This document shows positions 1 to 6,570 of a DNA stretch of 11,605 bases, piece by piece (within the stretch, counting starts at the first letter, position 1; each line of letters opens with the position of its first letter). The stretch comes from an uncultured Acetobacter sp. (GTDB lineage Bacteria; Pseudomonadota; Alphaproteobacteria; Acetobacterales; Acetobacteraceae). The stretch is from assembly GCA_937900755.1 (NCBI GenBank), contig CALCDN010000047.1, positions 1 through 11,605 on the forward strand, given 5' to 3'. Under the pieces are notes generated by a model. That model searched no databases. It was not told the DNA's origin and saw only the letters and a list, made by a program, of their open reading frames with translations. The translations under genes were made by a program, and so were the position numbers.

Positions 1-45
1 ACACAAGGAGTATCGTCGGCAGCGTCAGATGTGTATAAGAGACAG
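1..45 (+). other. Illumina Nextera adapter left on the contig end (not genomic)
   Basis: Positions 13-45 are the 33-base Nextera Read-1 transposase adapter, ending in the mosaic end AGATGTGTATAAGAGACAG (27-45). Before it, positions 5-12 read AAGGAGTA, which matches the i5 index usually called S507/N507, and positions 1-4 (ACAC) fit the end of the P5 stem. This is untrimmed library sequence, so the genome starts at base 46. In the pdc frame the adapter translates as MYKRQ and on the minus strand as SLIHI, peptides that should not be annotated as protein ends. Confidence 0.97.
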
Positions 46-480
46 GTTCCCTCTTCCTTTGGGAACGCCATGGGCTCGCAGGAGCGCGAACATATTGTCA
101 TGGTCGGTGACGGCTCCTTCCAGCTGACCGCCCAAGAAGTCGCGCAGATGGTGCGCTACGAGTTGCCGGTTATCATCTTCTTGGTTAACAACCGCGGCTA
201 TGTCATTGAAATTGCCATTCATGACGGCCCCTACAACTATATCAAGAACTGGGATTACGCCGGCCTGATGAACGTGTTCAACGCAGGTGACGGCCATGGC
301 CTGGGCATGACGGTCACCACCGGGGCGGAACTGGCCGAAGCCATTAAAAAGGCCCAGGCCAACCACCGTGGTCCTACCATTATTGAATGTCAGATCGAAC
401 GGAGCGACTGCACGGACATGCTGGTGCAGTGGGGCAAGCGCGTGGCTTCGGCCAATGCCCGCAAGCCGCACGTTTCGTAA
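46..480 (+). CDS. pdc: Pyruvate decarboxylase, C-terminal fragment
   Basis: This is the last 144 codons of a thiamine-diphosphate-dependent pyruvate decarboxylase, which converts pyruvate to acetaldehyde and CO2 in the cytoplasm. The fragment carries the ThDP/Mg2+ motif: GDGS at fragment residues 21-24 and NN at 48-49. Next comes GYVIEIAIHDGPYNYIKNWD, whose Glu (residue 55) corresponds to the catalytic Glu of the Zymomonas enzyme. The C-terminal stretch CTDMLVQWG is also typical. Bacterial PDCs are about 560 residues, so roughly three quarters is missing because the contig ends in adapter sequence, not because the gene is broken. In acetic acid bacteria PDC feeds acetaldehyde to acetate formation. 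A strong hairpin follows the stop. Sure of the family; the symbol rests on close motif similarity. Confidence 0.95.
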   Translation, partial: VPSSFGNAMGSQEREHIVMVGDGSFQLTAQEVAQMVRYELPVIIFLVNNRGYVIEIAIHDGPYNYIKNWDYAGLMNVFNAGDGHGLGMTVTTGAELAEAIKKAQANHRGPTIIECQIERSDCTDMLVQWGKRVASANARKPHVS

Positions 481-502
481 CAATACCCATCAATTTTGTC
501 AT

Positions 503-536
503 AACCCCGCACCAGAAACACTTCTGGTGCGGGGTT
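503..536. terminator. Bidirectional hairpin terminator between pdc and the thioesterase gene
   Basis: A perfect 15-bp inverted repeat (503-517 with 522-536, AACCCCGCACCAGAA and its complement) closes a 4-base loop, ACAC. It sits 22 bases after the pdc stop and 31 bases beyond the end of the convergent thioesterase gene. The T-run after the stem is short (TTT), but the stem is GC-rich and symmetric, so it can serve both genes. Confidence 0.85.
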
Positions 537-567
537 TACTGTAAATGCCTGCAAGAAGGCACAGAGC

Positions 568-1017
568 TCAGTCCTTGCTTAAGGTCTGTGGCCGTCCTTC
601 ATCATCTACCGCGACAAAAACAAAATTCCCCGACGTAACTTTCTGCCGGATATTTGTCCGCCTTATGCGGCGCACGGATTCCGCGCAAATGGTAATGGAT
701 GTACGTCCCACCTTGACAATGCGGGTATAGACATTCAGCTCATCCCCAACGGCCATGGGGTGATGAAAAACCATGCCATTAATGGCCACCGTCACGCACT
801 TGCATCCGGCAAAACCTTCTGCCGCCGAACTGGCGGCAAGGTCCATCTGGGCGGCAACCCACCCACCAAAAATATCGCCTGCCGCGTTCGTGTCCCGCCG
901 CATGGCAACCACACGCACAGCCAGATTATCGTCCGTTGCCCAGTCACTTGGTTCAGTATTACCCACGATCACCCCTTCTGCCCGTGCTTGCTTCCATGCG
1001 GTCTGTTCGGGTTCCAT
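568..1017 (-). CDS. yciA: Acyl-CoA thioesterase, YciA-type hotdog protein
   Basis: A 149-residue single hotdog-domain thioesterase expected to hydrolyse acyl-CoA to free acid and CoA in the cytoplasm. The family signature is clear: RDTNAAGDIFGGWVAAQMD (residues 41-59, with the conserved Asp 48 in the active-site turn), then CVTVAINGMVFHHPMAVGDE and a basic stretch before the C-terminal FVFVAVDDEGRPQ, all matching YciA-like proteins (about 130-150 residues). I start at the ATG at 1017 because GGAG precedes it by four bases. An ATG 24 bases upstream in frame (MFCGEWRN) is possible. The open frame continues to 1452, but that extension is not coding-like and overlaps another gene. The N-terminal 30 residues are longer than in E. 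coli YciA. It converges on pdc. The symbol is by family resemblance. Confidence 0.88.
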   Translation of the reverse strand: MEPEQTAWKQARAEGVIVGNTEPSDWATDDNLAVRVVAMRRDTNAAGDIFGGWVAAQMDLAASSAAEGFAGCKCVTVAINGMVFHHPMAVGDELNVYTRIVKVGRTSITICAESVRRIRRTNIRQKVTSGNFVFVAVDDEGRPQTLSKD

Positions 1018-1260
1018 GTTTCTCCATTCCCCACAAAACATACAGAGGAATTTGCACGCCCCACCCATGACTGTACCAAACGTGAAAAATACAGGCCAAG
1101 CAGGAAGACTGGACCAATGCAGGCCCACTGGTAAAATCCCGAAGGGGGTGATAGTCACGCAATCGTTATGAAAAGTGGCAAAATATCGCTTTTGCGGATC
1201 GAATTTTATTTTACACGAATCTGGGAATAAAGGCATATTCGAAGCGTGGAGGAGTAAGTC

Positions 1261-1494
1261 ATGTACAGATACGCTGTTTCTTTTATAGACCAGGCATATT
1301 CCAATGTCCGGGACAATGTCATTCCTGCCAAAAGCAATAATAGTGATGACAATATTCAGGCCACGGTCAGTGGTTCTGGCGAAGTTTACGCCAGTGACCT
1401 GAAGGCGGCCCGCGTTAATGCCAACGAGAAATTCGTGGACAAAACAATTCAAAACATCATGAAGGAAAAAAATTCAGGGTCTTTTTACGCGTAA
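1261..1494 (+). CDS. Small protein of unknown function, 77 residues
   Basis: I do not recognise this protein. It is a hydrophilic 77-residue product with Ser/Asn-rich turns (SNNSDDN at 25-31), a possibly helical C-terminal third (DLKAARVNANEKFVDKTIQN at 46-65), and no signal peptide, membrane segment or cysteine. The main support for expression is a strong ribosome-binding site, GGAGGAG at 1248-1254, about six bases before the ATG, and two consecutive stops (TAA TAG) at the end. It is transcribed divergently from the thioesterase gene across a 243-bp gap. The base composition is more AT-rich than its neighbours. It may be a small regulatory or stress protein, but nothing in the sequence says which. 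Confidence 0.6.
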   Translation: MYRYAVSFIDQAYSNVRDNVIPAKSNNSDDNIQATVSGSGEVYASDLKAARVNANEKFVDKTIQNIMKEKNSGSFYA

Positions 1495-1806
1495 TAGACT
1501 TTTATTTTCTACAATTCCGCCTCAATACTGTTCCGTTTGCTTTTAATTTTCTGATTAAAGCGTTTCAGAACGGATTTTCTGCCGTGTACAGGCCGTCCAT
1601 GCCTTCACGAACACCTCTCCACGCCCCCTAAATACCCAGAATTCCGCGCCACGGCTCTCCGCCCGGCAGGGACAGACATGCCCTGGCAGCGAGAAAAAAA
1701 CATCTAACCCCTTAGATAAGACCTTACATTTCTATTTAATTTTTTTTCATCAGGGAATGTCGTAGCAAGCTTACCATAAAGTCATTTTAGCAGAATCGAA
1801 CCATGC
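1495..1806. other. 312-bp leader upstream of the NRAMP-like gene, no gene seen
   Basis: There is no convincing reading frame here. The first half is mixed and the last 100 bases are AT-rich with a run of eight Ts (1741-1748). A short perfect inverted repeat, ATCTAA-CCCC-TTAGAT, lies at 1702-1717. It could be an operator or a small hairpin in the leader of the transporter mRNA, but it is too short to assign to a regulator. I cannot identify a Fur, MntR or Mur site or a known riboswitch. Confidence 0.5.
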
Positions 1807-3183
1807 ATGGCAGTCCGTCAGATCTCCCGCTGCGATAAAAGCGGAAAGCTACTCCTATCTTCAGACAAAATTGAAAAATCAGCACAAATTCCAGACAATG
1901 ATCCAGAAATGCCAAGTCCGGCAGTCGGGTCAAGCCGCCCCCGCCTCTTCCATGTTCTGGGGCCGGGCCTTATTACCGGCGCGTCCGATGATGACCCAAG
2001 CGGCATCGCAACCTACTCCCAGGTTGGTGCCCAATTTGCTTACAGCCTGTCCTGGACGCTTCTTGTCACCTATCCGCTCATGGTCGCCATCCAGACGATC
2101 AGTGCGCGAATTGGCCGCACAACGGGGCATGGCCTGGCGGGCGTATTGCGCCTGCATTGCCCGAAATGGTTGGTAACCAGTGTTATTCTGTTGTTGCTGG
2201 TCGCCAACATTATCAATCTTGGGGCCGATCTTGGCGCCATGGCGGACGCCTTGTACCTGCTTTTTCCCGCGCCGCGTGTCCTGTATGTGCTTCTTTTTGC
2301 CTCCATTTCAATTTCCATGCAGCTTTTCTTGCAATACACGCGGTACGTGGCTGTTCTTAAATGGTTAACACTTGCCCTGTTCGCCTATTTCGCAGCGTTG
2401 GCATACGTGCATGTGGACTGGCACACACTGGCCTGGCATATGGTCTGGCCCGATCATGCCCTGACACCAGACTACCTGACAGCCCTTGTTGCAATTCTTG
2501 GAACAACAATCAGCCCTTATCTCTTCTTCTGGCAGGCGTCTCAGGAAGTTGAAGACATGCATGTCCACCCCCGTCGGGTCAGGCTGATCGACGCTCCCTC
2601 CCAGGGGAAAGACGCGTTACGGCGCATCAATATCGACACTCTTGTTGGCATGGGTTTTTCAAACCTTGTTGCTCTGGCTATTCTTATCACCACGGCAGCA
2701 ACCCTGAATGTTCGCGGTATCATCGATATCCAGACATCCGCGCAGGCCGCGGAAGCCCTCAGGCCCATTGCCGGTAATTTTGCTTCCCTCATTTTTACTC
2801 TGGGCATTATTGGCACAGGGTTGTTGGCTGTCCCTGTGCTGGCTGGCTCGGCGGCTTATGCCGTGGGGGAAGCCCGGCAATGGCCAACAGGGCTCAAACG
2901 CCGCCCAAAGGAAGCACAGGCCTTCTACGCAACACTGGTGATTTCGACCCTGGTCGGCATGATCCTCAATTTTGTGCCCATTGATCCCATCAAGGCCCTG
3001 TTCTGGAGTGCCGTGTTGAATGGTGTCGCCGCCGTCCCTGTCATGGTTATCATCATGTTCGTATCGGCCCGGAAAGACATCATGGGCGACTTCATCATTC
3101 AGGGCTGGCTAAAAGGGCTGGGCTGGGCGGCAACTTTACTGATGGCGGGCGTGGTTGTCGCAATGCTGGGTGCTTTTTTATAA
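1807..3183 (+). CDS. NRAMP-superfamily divalent metal transporter with altered metal site
   Basis: A 458-residue inner-membrane transporter of the NRAMP (SLC11, COG1914) superfamily, with about 11-12 hydrophobic segments after a 45-residue polar N-terminal tail. TM1 reads GPGLITGASDDDPSGIATYS (52-71) and TM6 reads LGTTISPYLFFWQ (231-243). Canonical Mn/Fe transporters have DPGN and MPH at these places. Here D63 is kept, but the Asn is Gly66, the metal-binding Met is Ser236 and the His is Tyr238. This makes it a divergent NRAMP-related protein, whose substrate may not be Mn2+ or Fe2+; NRAMP-related Mg2+ transporters are one known class with altered binding residues. The start at 1807 has no clear ribosome-binding site and is the least certain part. 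It stands alone, with an inverted repeat 110 bases downstream. Confidence 0.88.
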   Translation: MAVRQISRCDKSGKLLLSSDKIEKSAQIPDNDPEMPSPAVGSSRPRLFHVLGPGLITGASDDDPSGIATYSQVGAQFAYSLSWTLLVTYPLMVAIQTISARIGRTTGHGLAGVLRLHCPKWLVTSVILLLLVANIINLGADLGAMADALYLLFPAPRVLYVLLFASISISMQLFLQYTRYVAVLKWLTLALFAYFAALAYVHVDWHTLAWHMVWPDHALTPDYLTALVAILGTTISPYLFFWQASQEVEDMHVHPRRVRLIDAPSQGKDALRRINIDTLVGMGFSNLVALAILITTAATLNVRGIIDIQTSAQAAEALRPIAGNFASLIFTLGIIGTGLLAVPVLAGSAAYAVGEARQWPTGLKRRPKEAQAFYATLVISTLVGMILNFVPIDPIKALFWSAVLNGVAAVPVMVIIMFVSARKDIMGDFIIQGWLKGLGWAATLLMAGVVVAMLGAFL

Positions 3184-3815
3184 AAAGAAGGCGTTTGAAC
3201 AAAGGCGTTTTCCAACACTCTTTCGCATGGTCTCAACCCTCGATTTCTGCACGGTAACACGCAACACCTGTCCCGTCTTACTCCTGTATTTCTGGCCTGC
3301 CACAAAAACTTGCCTGGTCTTTTTTTGTGGCAGGCCCAGCAGGCTCATACAAATACGCACCCTGCGCAGATAACGCCCGATACGTCATTGAGATAAATTG
3401 GGACGACACGCACCTTCCAGCTAGATGAATTTTGTTGGCTGATATTATACCAAATTGCATATACTCAAGGCATATCCCTCATGGAGTGCCCCATGCCCAA
3501 TCGCACACTTCTTTTCCTTTCAAACCGTTCCCAGCGTAACCGGCCCGCAATGCAGGCGCATGAAAGCGTCTGATGCTCTGCTATCTTCTGGACACGAATT
3601 TTGCTACGTGCTGCGCAATCGTCCACAAGGCCTGCATGAACGTTTGACGAAAATTCTGAAGCACTCCGCATCTCGAATGTTGTGCTTTACAAACTTCTGT
3701 ACAGAGCAGAGGTCCTGTCGTAGCAACAGACAAACTTCGTGCGCTCACCCAGGTAAATGGCCTACGGTCTGAAGATACAAAACAGTCTTTTAGCAATCAG
3801 GATACCGGATTTTTT
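3184..3815. other. 632-bp region without a convincing gene
   Basis: Open frames here (for example 3455-3772 plus, 3465-3671 minus) show no recognisable domain, no good ribosome-binding site and no coding-like composition. The only clear structure is the inverted repeat at 3294-3336. The frame of the downstream MFS gene stays open for 52 codons upstream of its ATG (3660-3815) but contains no start with a ribosome-binding site. The region may hold the promoter of the MFS gene and a decayed gene such as a former regulator, but I cannot show this. Confidence 0.5.
3294..3336. terminator. Long hairpin downstream of the NRAMP-like gene
   Basis: A perfect 15-bp inverted repeat, GGCCTGCCACAAAAA (3294-3308) against TTTTTGTGGCAGGCC (3322-3336), with a 13-base loop. 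It lies 110 bases after the transporter stop. The A and T runs are inside the stem rather than after it, so it is not a textbook intrinsic terminator. A terminator or transcript-end stabiliser is the likeliest role. Confidence 0.55.
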
Positions 3816-5177
3816 ATGACCTCACTGCCTGTTTCCGACACACAGCGTCGTCTGGTCATGCTTTGCGCCGTGCTTGGCATTGTTCTGGGCGGGCTGGATG
3901 GGGCGATTGCCAATATAGCGCTCCCCACCATCGCCCATGACCTCCACTGTAGCGAGACCCAGACGGTCTGGGTCGTCAATGTCTATCATCTGGCTGTGGC
4001 TGTCAGCTTGCTACCTGTCGCAGCGTTAGCGGACTCTCTGGGCCTCAAACGGGTTTACGGGTTCGGGATAGCACTTTTCACAGCGGCGTCCCTCGCCTGC
4101 GCGCTTTCTGGCTCTCTGGGGGCTCTCATTGCGGCGCGTGTTGTGCAGGGGCTGGGAACAGCCTGTATGGCCGCACTGAGCGGTGCCCTTGTGCGCAATG
4201 TGTATCCCAGGGCCATGCTGCATCAGGCTTTTGCCATTATTGCCCTGGCCGTTGCCATTTCCGCCGCCATCGGGCCTACGCTGGCCGCTGTGGTTCTGGC
4301 TGTGGCACCCTGGCCCTGGCTGTTTCTGATCAACGTGCCGATTGGCGTGATCGCGGTTGCCCTTTTCCTGCGGGCGGCTCCGGCCAGCCCCAGCGCTCCC
4401 TTCTCGTTCGACGGGGTGGGGGCACTGCTGAATGTTGGCGCCTTGGGGCTGGGTATTCTGGGGGTTGATGCGCTGGGGCAGAAGGAAACCGGACTGGCGG
4501 CGTTTGAGATCGGGGCAGGTTTGCTGTGCACTCTTCTGCTCTATGGCCAGCAGAAAAAGCTGAAAGCGCCTATGCTGCCCCTGGACCTGCTGGCTATTCC
4601 GCTGTTCTCGCTCTCAATCCTGACATCAATCTGCGCGTATGCGGCACAGATTCTGGCCTACGTCGCACTGCCGTTTTTGTTCCAGACGGTTATGCATCTC
4701 TCTGCGGTAACGACAGGCCTGCTCGTAACGCCCTGGCCCGTGCTTGTGGCCGTGGCAGCGCCCTTTGCGGGGCGGCTGGCCACCCGGCATCCAGCCTCGG
4801 TTTTAAGCAGTGTGGGGCTGGCAATTCTGGCAACGGGGCTGGCAGCCCTGAGCCTTATGCCTGCGCAACCTGCATTTTGGGATGTATGCTGGCGGATGGC
4901 GCTATGTGGCATCGGGTTTGGCTTTTATCAGACGCCCAATAATCTGACCGTCATGACCTCTGGCCCCGCAACCCGCAGCGGTGCGGCGAGTGGTATGATG
5001 GCGGTTGCACGCACACTGGGCTGGGCGCTGGGCTCTGCACTGGTGGCTCTGGTCTTTGGTTTTTCCCAAGGGAGTGGTGGTGCCGTGCATTGCCTGGAAC
5101 TGGCCACAGGGTTTGCTCTTCTTGGCGCGGTGCTCAGTGTCTCACGTCGGATTATTCGACGTGAGGAAGCGCGGTAA
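3816..5177 (+). CDS. MFS drug-type efflux transporter, DHA2-like
   Basis: A 453-residue inner-membrane proton-coupled exporter of the major facilitator superfamily. TM1 carries the DHA2-type motif LDGAIANIALPTIA (27-40). Motif A follows TM2 as LADSLGLKR (71-79), motif B is RVVQGLGTACM (108-118), and AAIGPTLAAVV then WPWLFLINVPIG (166-177) fits motif C and the DHA2 signature after TM5. Relatives export cations, dyes, antiseptics or organic acids; the substrate cannot be read from sequence. The length is at the short end for a 14-TM DHA2 protein (often 450-520). The ribosome-binding site is weak (CAGGA about 13 bases upstream). No regulator gene is adjacent. It ends 51 bases before an integrase remnant, so it may have arrived with the mobile DNA, although its composition resembles the core genes. 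Confidence 0.88.
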   Translation: MTSLPVSDTQRRLVMLCAVLGIVLGGLDGAIANIALPTIAHDLHCSETQTVWVVNVYHLAVAVSLLPVAALADSLGLKRVYGFGIALFTAASLACALSGSLGALIAARVVQGLGTACMAALSGALVRNVYPRAMLHQAFAIIALAVAISAAIGPTLAAVVLAVAPWPWLFLINVPIGVIAVALFLRAAPASPSAPFSFDGVGALLNVGALGLGILGVDALGQKETGLAAFEIGAGLLCTLLLYGQQKKLKAPMLPLDLLAIPLFSLSILTSICAYAAQILAYVALPFLFQTVMHLSAVTTGLLVTPWPVLVAVAAPFAGRLATRHPASVLSSVGLAILATGLAALSLMPAQPAFWDVCWRMALCGIGFGFYQTPNNLTVMTSGPATRSGAASGMMAVARTLGWALGSALVALVFGFSQGSGGAVHCLELATGFALLGAVLSVSRRIIRREEAR

Positions 5178-5228
5178 GAGGGTGGAATAACCGGGTGGGC
5201 CAGAGTTCACACCGGTCACGCCGCATGG

Positions 5229-5336
5229 AGCAATATCAACACGGCCACGATCTACGCCGAGCTGATGCCACCGATGTATAAAGACCAGATTGAAAGATAG
5301 TGGAGGATCGACCCATGCATAGGAGGCGAGGTTTAA
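5229..5336 (+). pseudogene. Tyrosine recombinase (integrase) 3' remnant, copy 1
   Basis: In one frame this reads SNINTATIYAELMPPMYKDQ (5229-5288), then IER, a TAG stop, and WRIDPCIGGEV before TAA at 5334. It resembles the box around the catalytic Tyr in phage-type integrases (GHSNINTTxIYAH), with the nucleophile candidate being the Tyr of TIY. Comparison with copy 2 shows that the in-frame TAG at 5298 interrupts an older frame that ran on to 5336. No upstream integrase body is visible; the MFS gene ends just before. It lies 236 bases ahead of the tRNA-Val fragment, as expected for an element whose int gene ends beside the attachment site. Confidence 0.6.
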
Positions 5337-5414
5337 AATGCTCCACAAATTTTCCACAGATTCCAGTCGGAAACCATAGATAATTATGGATTGTAATAGA
5401 TTTTGGGAAGACTG

Positions 5415-5508
5415 ATTTTTCAGCGGGGGACATGGTGCAAACCGCAGTTTTCTGCGGCTCAGGCATGGTGGGCGCAACAGGGATTGAACCTGTGACCCCT
5501 ACCATGTC
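5415..5508 (-). repeat. Attachment-site direct repeat, left copy, with tRNA-Val 3' half
   Basis: This 94-base stretch matches 7340-7433 with three differences. The last 44 bases (5465-5508) are identical to the intact gene: CCA end, acceptor 3' strand, T-arm, variable loop and anticodon-arm 3' side, as far as the GAC anticodon. Beyond 5508 the similarity to the tRNA stops, and the anticodon-loop U33 position is already changed. The rest of the tRNA is missing, so this copy is not functional. It is the usual footprint of integrase-mediated insertion into a tRNA gene. Confidence 0.85.
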
Positions 5509-5513
5509 GAGGA

Positions 5514-5864
5514 CGTTGAATATTCTTCCTAAGTATCTAATAATACTGTAAAATACTCACCATAAATATGTTCTGGCACGGATTTGGAACAGCAATTCTC
5601 TCTTGCTCCCATCCCCAGCCATCGCTGGCCCCACCAAGACGAAGCCAGAAGCCCGCCCCGTAGAAGTCATCCTAAAATTCTCAATATGCCAGGGGTAGCG
5701 TTCTGCCTTAATCCATCCATCGCATCCAGAGATACCGAATCGCAGTATTTAAAATAAACCTTTTACGATATTTCGAATTTTATACTTTGTTAATACATCA
5801 ATATTAACATATTAAACTAAACTATATTATTAAATATAGAAATACCTCTCGCACAGGAGGTGTT
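5514..5864. promoter_or_regulatory. Non-coding leader of luxI, very AT-rich 3' part
   Basis: No gene is seen in these 350 bases. From 5761 to 5840 only 12 of 80 bases are G or C, in sharp contrast with the surrounding core genes. A TATACT at 5781-5786 could be a -10 element, but I find no matching -35 at normal spacing. Short AT palindromes are frequent (for example AATAT-TAAC-ATATT around 5800). Such tracts often bind nucleoid proteins that silence foreign genes. I see no convincing 20-bp lux box, though ACCTC...GAGGT at 5844-5861 is palindromic and overlaps the ribosome-binding site. Confidence 0.55.
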
Positions 5865-6440
5865 ATGATAAAAATATTCAGTCACAATCAGCGCCATGAT
5901 CATCTTAAATCATACGAACAAATGCTACGGGCACGCGCCCTTGTATTTGGAGAGCGCCTGAAATGGGATGTACAAATCGTAGATGGGAAAGAGGAGGATG
6001 AATTTGATATAAAATATAATCCTCTTTATTTCATAGCCGAGCGGCCTGATGGTTCGCACGCGACTTCCATGCGCATCATGCCGACAACCGGACCGACAAT
6101 GTTGCGGCATAAATTCCACACATTTTTTCCTGACTGCCCAGATATTTGCAGCCCGGAAGTGTGGGAAAGCACCCGTTACTGCGCCACACTCCAGTCCGGT
6201 GAGATACATTATACGGGCGAACTTGCGAGTTCACTTTGCCAGACATGCATGCAAAACGGAATCAGGCATCTCACGGGCATCTTTTTCCGACCAATGCAAA
6301 GGATTTATGAGCGCGCGGGCTGGCCGCCTGAGCCCATTATGAGCGCCGAACTTGAGGGGAAAATGATCACCCTTGCAACTTTTGATATTTCGCAAGCGCG
6401 CCTGGAAGAAATCAATAAAAAATTCCCTCTGGCAGCCTAA
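5865..6440 (+). CDS. Acyl-homoserine-lactone synthase, LuxI family
   Basis: A 191-residue cytoplasmic autoinducer synthase, expected to make an N-acyl-homoserine lactone from S-adenosylmethionine and an acyl-carrier-protein-bound fatty acid. All the hallmark LuxI residues are present at nearly the classical spacing: R24, F28 and W34 (RARALVFGERLKW), E43/D45/D48 (EEDEFD), R70 (SMRIMPTTGPTML), F84, E101 and R104 (EVWESTRY). The length is normal (190-215) and it looks intact. The start has a perfect AGGAGGT four bases upstream. No luxR-type receptor gene lies within several kilobases, unlike the ginI/ginR arrangement known in acetic acid bacteria. The gene is visibly more AT-rich than its neighbours and lies between tRNA attachment repeats, so horizontal acquisition is likely. 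The acyl chain cannot be predicted. Confidence 0.93.
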   Translation: MIKIFSHNQRHDHLKSYEQMLRARALVFGERLKWDVQIVDGKEEDEFDIKYNPLYFIAERPDGSHATSMRIMPTTGPTMLRHKFHTFFPDCPDICSPEVWESTRYCATLQSGEIHYTGELASSLCQTCMQNGIRHLTGIFFRPMQRIYERAGWPPEPIMSAELEGKMITLATFDISQARLEEINKKFPLAA

Positions 6441-6497
6441 ATCTTCACATCGTGTTCGGTACTATCCTTAAAATTACCTTGCGTGGTAAGGGCTACT

Positions 6498-6567
6498 GGC
6501 CAACGGCTCTCTAGCTGCTCATGAGCGCCGTTGGTCAGACCATTTTCCTGACGCCGGGAAAATGGTC
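6498..6567. terminator. Two adjacent hairpins between the convergent luxI and orf124
   Basis: Hairpin 1: GGCCAACGGC (6498-6507) pairs with GCCGTTGGTC (6527-6536), 10 bp with one G-T pair. Hairpin 2: GACCATTTTCC (6538-6548) pairs perfectly with GGAAAATGGTC (6557-6567), 11 bp with an 8-base loop, immediately beyond the orf124 stop. Neither has a long T-run, but the position between two convergent genes favours transcription termination for both. Confidence 0.6.
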
Positions 6568-6570
6568 CTG

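Noticed and set aside
25..483. Minus-strand 152-residue open frame opposite pdc
   Set aside because: It is a shadow of pdc, and its last residues (SLIHI) are translated adapter.
568..1452. A 294-residue version of the thioesterase
   Set aside because: The added N-terminal half has no family similarity, overlaps the orf77 gene, and the ATG at 1017 has a ribosome-binding site and gives the normal family length.
5465..5513. A second tRNA-Val gene
   Set aside because: Only the 3' half is present; the D-arm and 5' acceptor strand are missing and the anticodon loop is altered.
5844..5861. A lux box for autoregulation of luxI
   Set aside because: The palindrome is 18 bp, lacks the central spacing of a lux box and covers the ribosome-binding site rather than the promoter.
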